Part shown: positions 59,331 through 64,000 of the stretch, one piece after another
Layout: the number at the start of each line of letters is the position of its first letter
How positions within the stretch are numbered: position 1 is the stretch's first letter
Assembly: GCA_024362935.1 (NCBI GenBank)
Contig: JANCRA010000033.1
Coordinates: forward strand, 7,583,001 to 7,647,000
Reading direction: 5' to 3'
DNA length: 64,000 nucleotides
Source: Setophaga petechia
Lineage: Eukaryota; Chordata; Aves; Passeriformes; Parulidae
Made by a program: the position numbers and the translations under genes
Notes under the pieces: model-generated
What the model saw: the letters and a program-made list of their open reading frames with translations, nothing else
The model's database searches: none
Told to the model about the DNA's origin: nothing

Positions 59331-60841
59331 CCCAGGCGCATCCCCAGGAGCGCTCCTCACTCATTCACAGGTGCTCGTTGGCAGGGAGCTGGGGGAAAAG
59401 GTGTGTGCGGCACTGAAACTTGGCCCATTCAGTGAAATTCCAGCTTTTTTTGGAGGATTTTGCCCACTGGAACGCCGGCAGTCCATGGAGCCTCCCTGCT
59501 GTATTCAGTGGGACCAGAGCGCTGGGATCGGTTTAATGATTCCTAAAGGAATGGGAACATGCAAACCAAATGAGCTTGGGGCAGCTGAAACCTCAATGGG
59601 GGAGTAAATGGCTGCAGTTTAAGAGATCCAAGCAGTCCAGGCCGGCCGCTGCTGACAGCAATTCAGATTGGGCGGCACTGAATGAAACAACAGAGCTTGT
59701 TCAAATATTAGCAAAGACAAGGGAAAAAAGCTCTTGGAGAAACAAATCCTGCAGTGCTGGATGAGCTCCACGGGCTGACTAATGCGGGGCTCTGTCCCAG
59801 GAGTCAGCAGCACCAAATACCTGAGGAAGGTGCGAGGTGTGGACACCTCACCTGCCCCGGGACACCGGGCTGGGAACGGTTCAGGGCAACACCATCAGTG
59901 TGTAAGAACCGGGCAATCTGAAGCGAAAGATCAGAGCTCAGCTCCATCCAACTGAGCAGACAACGCCGTTTAAATGGCCGAGCTCTCAATTTTGTTAATA
60001 TAATTGACTGGTCCCAGGCAGTGAAGAGGAGCTCAGATTCAAAGTCCAGCTCTGGGCTCGCTAAATTCCATGTGCTGCCATTGGGAATGGGGTGTACCCA
60101 GCAGCTGGAGCGGGCAGGGAGCAGCTGGGAGGTGGCACCGGCCGTGCAGGGCGATCCAGGGCTGAGAGGAACATTTATTTGCAGGTCTTGTGGTTGGCCT
60201 GGCCAGCGCTAATAATCATTGCCATTCATAAGCATGACAGAGTCAAGTATTCCCACCCCCCTGCTGCCATTTGAAAAGTATCTGACCTAATTATTACTAT
60301 CCCTGTTGTGTAAATTCAGCACTTTGTCAGTCTGAATAAATGTACATTAGCCTTAACATGAGCGAAACAAGTTTAAACAATGAAGGCAGCTTTGTAAAGC
60401 TCCCTCGCTTTTTAACTTATTTGACACCACACTAAAGAGCCCATTTAGACTAAAGAGTTCAGCACATTTTGGGACCCATTAAATGCCCAGGTTGAGACTA
60501 GATATTCTCCTTTTTCTTTTTTTAATTTGTCCTTCCCAGTTGCTAAAGTCAGCAGAATTGAGCAATAAGCTGCTTTGCATTTCTTTAGCTTTGTAGGCAA
60601 GTTGCAGAAAGCTGCACCCATCCCGGCCAGCACAGGGCAAACCTCACTTATCACTGAGACCAAGGCATTCCTTGGAATTAGTTTTAATTAAAAGAAATTG
60701 CTCTTAATTAAAAAAAAAAAAAAAAAAAAAAGAGGAAACTCATAGCACAAAAATGTGATATTCATGACTGCTAGGAAACCTTACACTGTCAAATTGTTTC
60801 TATTTTAGGCTAACATTGAATTTAGAGTCAGGTCAGCCTCC
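59331..60841. other. Upstream intergenic, candidate conserved noncoding region
   Basis: Unique sequence. 60170-60500 is AT-rich and unrepeated, with GCTAATAATCATTGCC, CTAATTATTACTATC and GTTTAAACAATG. A 24-base A-run sits near 60709. No coding exon was recognised. Confidence 0.4.
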
Positions 60842-61040
60842 CATAGAATTATGGAATTATTATGGTTGGAAAAGAGCTCCAGGACCATCCAGTCCCAGCT
60901 GTGCCTGGTGCCCATCTTGTCCCCAGCCCAGAGCACTCAGTGTCACCTCCAGGAATTCCTGGGACACCCCAGGGATGGGCACTCCAAACCTCCCTGGGCA
61001 GCTCCAAGGCCTGAGCCCTTTCCATGGGGAAATTCTGCTG
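60842..61040 (-). mobile_element. CR1 LINE 3' fragment, inverted
   Basis: Begins with CATAGAATTATGGAATTATT, a decayed version of the CR1 terminal repeat. It continues with GGTTGGAAAAGAGCTCCAGG and ACCATCCAGTCC, in antisense orientation, and then fades into unique sequence. Confidence 0.8.
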
Positions 61041-64000
61041 ATGGAGGAGTGACAAACTCCAAATCTATCCTGACTCCAGCTGCTGTCACATTCAGGACAT
61101 GACCTGAGAGAAGGAGAAAAATTCACCCAGTCTTGGCTGCAGGACAAATGCAGATCAGCCCCAAGAGAGCAAAAGGGGCTGAAAAACCAGAGCATCATCA
61201 CCCTCATCATTCCCTGCTCCCTGCCCTCCTCCATCACTGAGGACATTTCTGAGGGCAGCAGAAGGAAAGAGGCAAATGAGAGGAAACAAGGGAAAAACTG
61301 GGTGGAAAAAGCAGCAGAGCTGAACACATCTGCAAGAGGAAGGGGTTTCTCCAGCAGTGAGCCCCTGAGTTTTGAGAAAAGCTCTCAGAGATCCCACACA
61401 AAGGCTGGGCTCTGCTGGATGTGTCACAAAGAGCTGGCAGGGAAACATTTTCAAAAGAGAATTTCATTTTACTCAAAGCCACAATGAAACCGGTTCTTTC
61501 CCAAATGAGATCTGTGGTCAGTCTGTAAATTGAATTCTGTCACTGACCTGTAAGAGATACTTGGATCCACAAGAAGTTCAGGGCTTGACAAAGCCACAGC
61601 TCTGATGTTGGCAGCAGCACCTCCCCAGGATCTGGGCTCTTGGATGGATATTCAGATTAAAACCCTGGTTTATAGGCAGAGCTGCAGATGGATTTGGATT
61701 CCATCCCTCTTACTCATTTTGAAGCTTGGTTAAGTTTGAAGCACAGAAAAAAAAACCCAACTCAATTATAATTTCTAGCTGTCAGGAAGGAATTCTATCA
61801 GCTCCATCCTCCAGAAGGAAATCCACACTGTCTAGCAGTAATCAGTTCCATTTGTGACCCTCCCAACAAAACCCTTTTTGTCTGTGATTTGTATTCAGCT
61901 TAGGACACGCTGATTTCAGACCCTCTGTGGATTGTAATGTCTAAACAGCCTTTTTATTTTTAAATGCAACCAAGAAACTATTTGGCAGGGTCTGAATCTG
62001 AAGCAGAATCTCCCAACTGCACTGGGGTCTGGGCTCACAGCAAGGCAGGACACACAGACAACTCTGTTTGTTCAGCTCAGCTAAGAATAGGACATTAATA
62101 AGAAATATTTTAATCTAACAGGCATCATGTTTTGAAGGGAATTTTCAGCTTTTTTGGCCAATTTGAGTGGCATGTGGTGATCTCATGGTGTGGCAGCTGG
62201 AGAATAAATGAAGCTGCAGCTCTGAGCACTGAGGAGGGGCTGGGTGTGGGAACTCCCTCAGGTTTTGGGATTCAGAGGCAGCAATGTGGAAAGGACTGAG
62301 GCTGTCCCATGCAGATCAGCTTTAAGAGAGCAAAAGGGGCTCTCTTAGAGCTGATCTGCATGGGACAGCCTCAGCCAGGCAGCTCCAGGATGCTGATTCA
62401 GGACACAGAACCTTCCCCTGGTGCACACCTGGGCAGCTTTCACCACCAGAGTGAGAAGGAATTGCTGCATTTCAATCCCATCCCCAAATTCCACACCAAA
62501 AAACAACCTCAATTATACAACTGGCACTAACTGGATCCTTTTTTGAGCTTTTCAGAAGAGAGGCCAAGGCTTGAGCAGCCTGGAAACAAAACTGCCCCAT
62601 GAATTCCCCAGAACTGCCCCATGGAGATGCAGTGCTGCCAGAGACTCATGTGGCACCTCAGAAAACACAGATTTCACATTCTGAGGCTTCTGCAGTTTTC
62701 AACTTTCACCAGCATTCAAATCCACCTACATTAAAAGAAAATTAAATTGCCCTCTCCAACAAAGAGCAAACCACAACAAAGCAAACATCCTGCAGCAAAC
62801 TATTCCCTTGAACCCATTAAAAACTGCCAAGTCAACGTTCCAGTGCCCACTGCCCATCCCAGGCTGCCAACAGCACCAGTGCCACTCTGGGCTCCTGTCT
62901 GCCACCAGCTGTGGCAAGAACAGGCCAGAAATATTTCATATTCCAACCAGATTTCATATTCCACGTGCCAGCAATACATCACATTCCTTCCCAGCTGGAG
63001 CTCTGCAAAGGGAAGGAGAAGCCCCCACTGCAAACAGCTCCACAAACCATAAATGGTGCCAGGTGGGGATGGGGGAATGCTGGACACAGCCTGGCAGACA
63101 GGCAGAGCTGATGGACACAGGGGCACAGCAAGAATCAGGCAGGAATTTGTTTTAATAGATGAGCAGATACAAGAAAAAGAGTTACTATTATGGCCCAGTG
63201 GGCAGGAAAACCTGGGACCAACAGCTTGGATCTACCTGATTTATCACTAACAAAGACAAATAAACTGAATATTATGTTTCTCTGTGTATTTTTAGCAAAG
63301 TATAACTAAATCAAAAGCATTAAATAATTCCCTTTAGGATTTATAACTGCTGGAAGTAGAAGAAAAGTGCAGTCCCATAAAACACCAATAGGATTTTAAC
63401 ATGTGTTGTCAAACAGAATTAAACTGCAAATAAAAACCCTACTGTGGGACACCTTTAGTGCAGAAATTACATTATCTGTAAGCAACAAATAATAAAGGAT
63501 CATAATGAAAAGAGAACAAGGAGAACAAAGCTGATCCCCAGCCATGCATACAGAATGTGCCTGAGTGCTTCCTGGAAGCTCCAGCAAACCTCAAACTGTT
63601 TGAAGTGCTCACATCTCTGGGAAACAGAAAAATTCTTACCACCATAGAGATTCTACAGCAAACCAAATTTTAATTATAGCTATCAAAATAATAATAAAAT
63701 CCCAGCAGCTTCATTCAAGCTGTTTGAATCATGGAGACCACCTATGCAAATATCAACACAGCATTTGAATCTCCAGGTAACTACTGCCAATTATAAATGG
63801 GGACATTTTTAAAATTATATTACAAAGATAATTAATCATTTTCACACACAAAGGTAACAACATCATGCAGTGGTTTTTTAAAGCCTCCTACTTTCTGCAT
63901 TTTTATTCTGGTTAGTTTGTGCCAGGATTAGAAAAGCAGATTTCAATTTAAAAAGAGGGAGAGAGTAAAGTGAAGAAGTTCCAGCCTCCCCTCTGGTCAT
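61041..64000. other. Upstream intergenic to window end, no gene seen
   Basis: Unique sequence apart from the hairpin at 62298-62372. 63250-63960 is AT-rich. No exon was recognised. Confidence 0.5.
62298..62372. repeat. Inverted repeat (hairpin) with 34-bp arms
   Basis: The arms 62298-62331 and 62339-62372 are reverse complements over all 34 positions, except one that would form a G:U pair. The loop is AAAAGGG. Part of the left arm and loop (62309-62341) matches 61148-61180 in direct orientation with three differences. Confidence 0.95.

Overview
The window is vertebrate genomic DNA, most likely from a bird and probably a songbird. The evidence is: one gene split into exons with canonical GT-AG introns of 0.2-1.9 kb; several CR1 LINE 3' fragments, one still carrying the terminal ATTCTGTG repeats typical of sauropsid CR1; two copies of a ~380 bp TGTCAC...GTGACA-type LTR that I recall (but cannot verify here) as common in passerines; and many GC-rich minisatellites, as on small bird chromosomes.

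The only protein-coding gene I can support is TFAP2C (transcription factor AP-2 gamma), complete, on the minus strand. It has seven coding exons between 41718 (ATG) and 33172 (stop) and encodes 448 residues. The start MLWKLADNVKYEEDCE and the tail ending DKMDKHRK identify the AP-2 gamma paralogue. A CpG island covers exons 1-2 and the promoter side (about 39.85-42.34 kb). The 3' UTR probably runs to about 31.72 kb and carries poly(A) signals, two Pumilio-type motifs, an AU-rich element and a miR-200-type seed match.

Layout: 1-31.7 kb is intergenic DNA downstream of TFAP2C. It holds minisatellites at 8.1, 8.6-9.2 and 24.6-26.2 kb, an inverted pair of LTRs at 21.6-22.5 kb, CR1 relics at 14.2 and 23.6 kb, and AT-rich unique stretches that look like candidate regulatory elements. 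31.7-42.3 kb is TFAP2C. 42.3-64 kb is upstream intergenic DNA: an AT-rich possible regulatory block (42.3-43.5), two further CpG-rich blocks (43.86-45.34), CR1 fragments (45.4, 51.5, 60.8), tandem arrays (47.1, 47.55, 51.6, 53.4, 55.7, 58.6 kb) and a 34-bp-arm hairpin at 62.3 kb. No other exon was recognised.

The most unusual feature is a minisatellite in TFAP2C intron 4. It abuts exon 4, and its repeat unit contains a copy of the exon-4 5' splice site, so eight decoy donors follow the real one. Other notable items are the inverted LTR pair, the hairpin, and a 36-bp array in which every full copy keeps an E-box despite changes inside it. Nearly all long open frames outside TFAP2C are by-products of tandem repeats or CpG-rich DNA and are not reported as genes.
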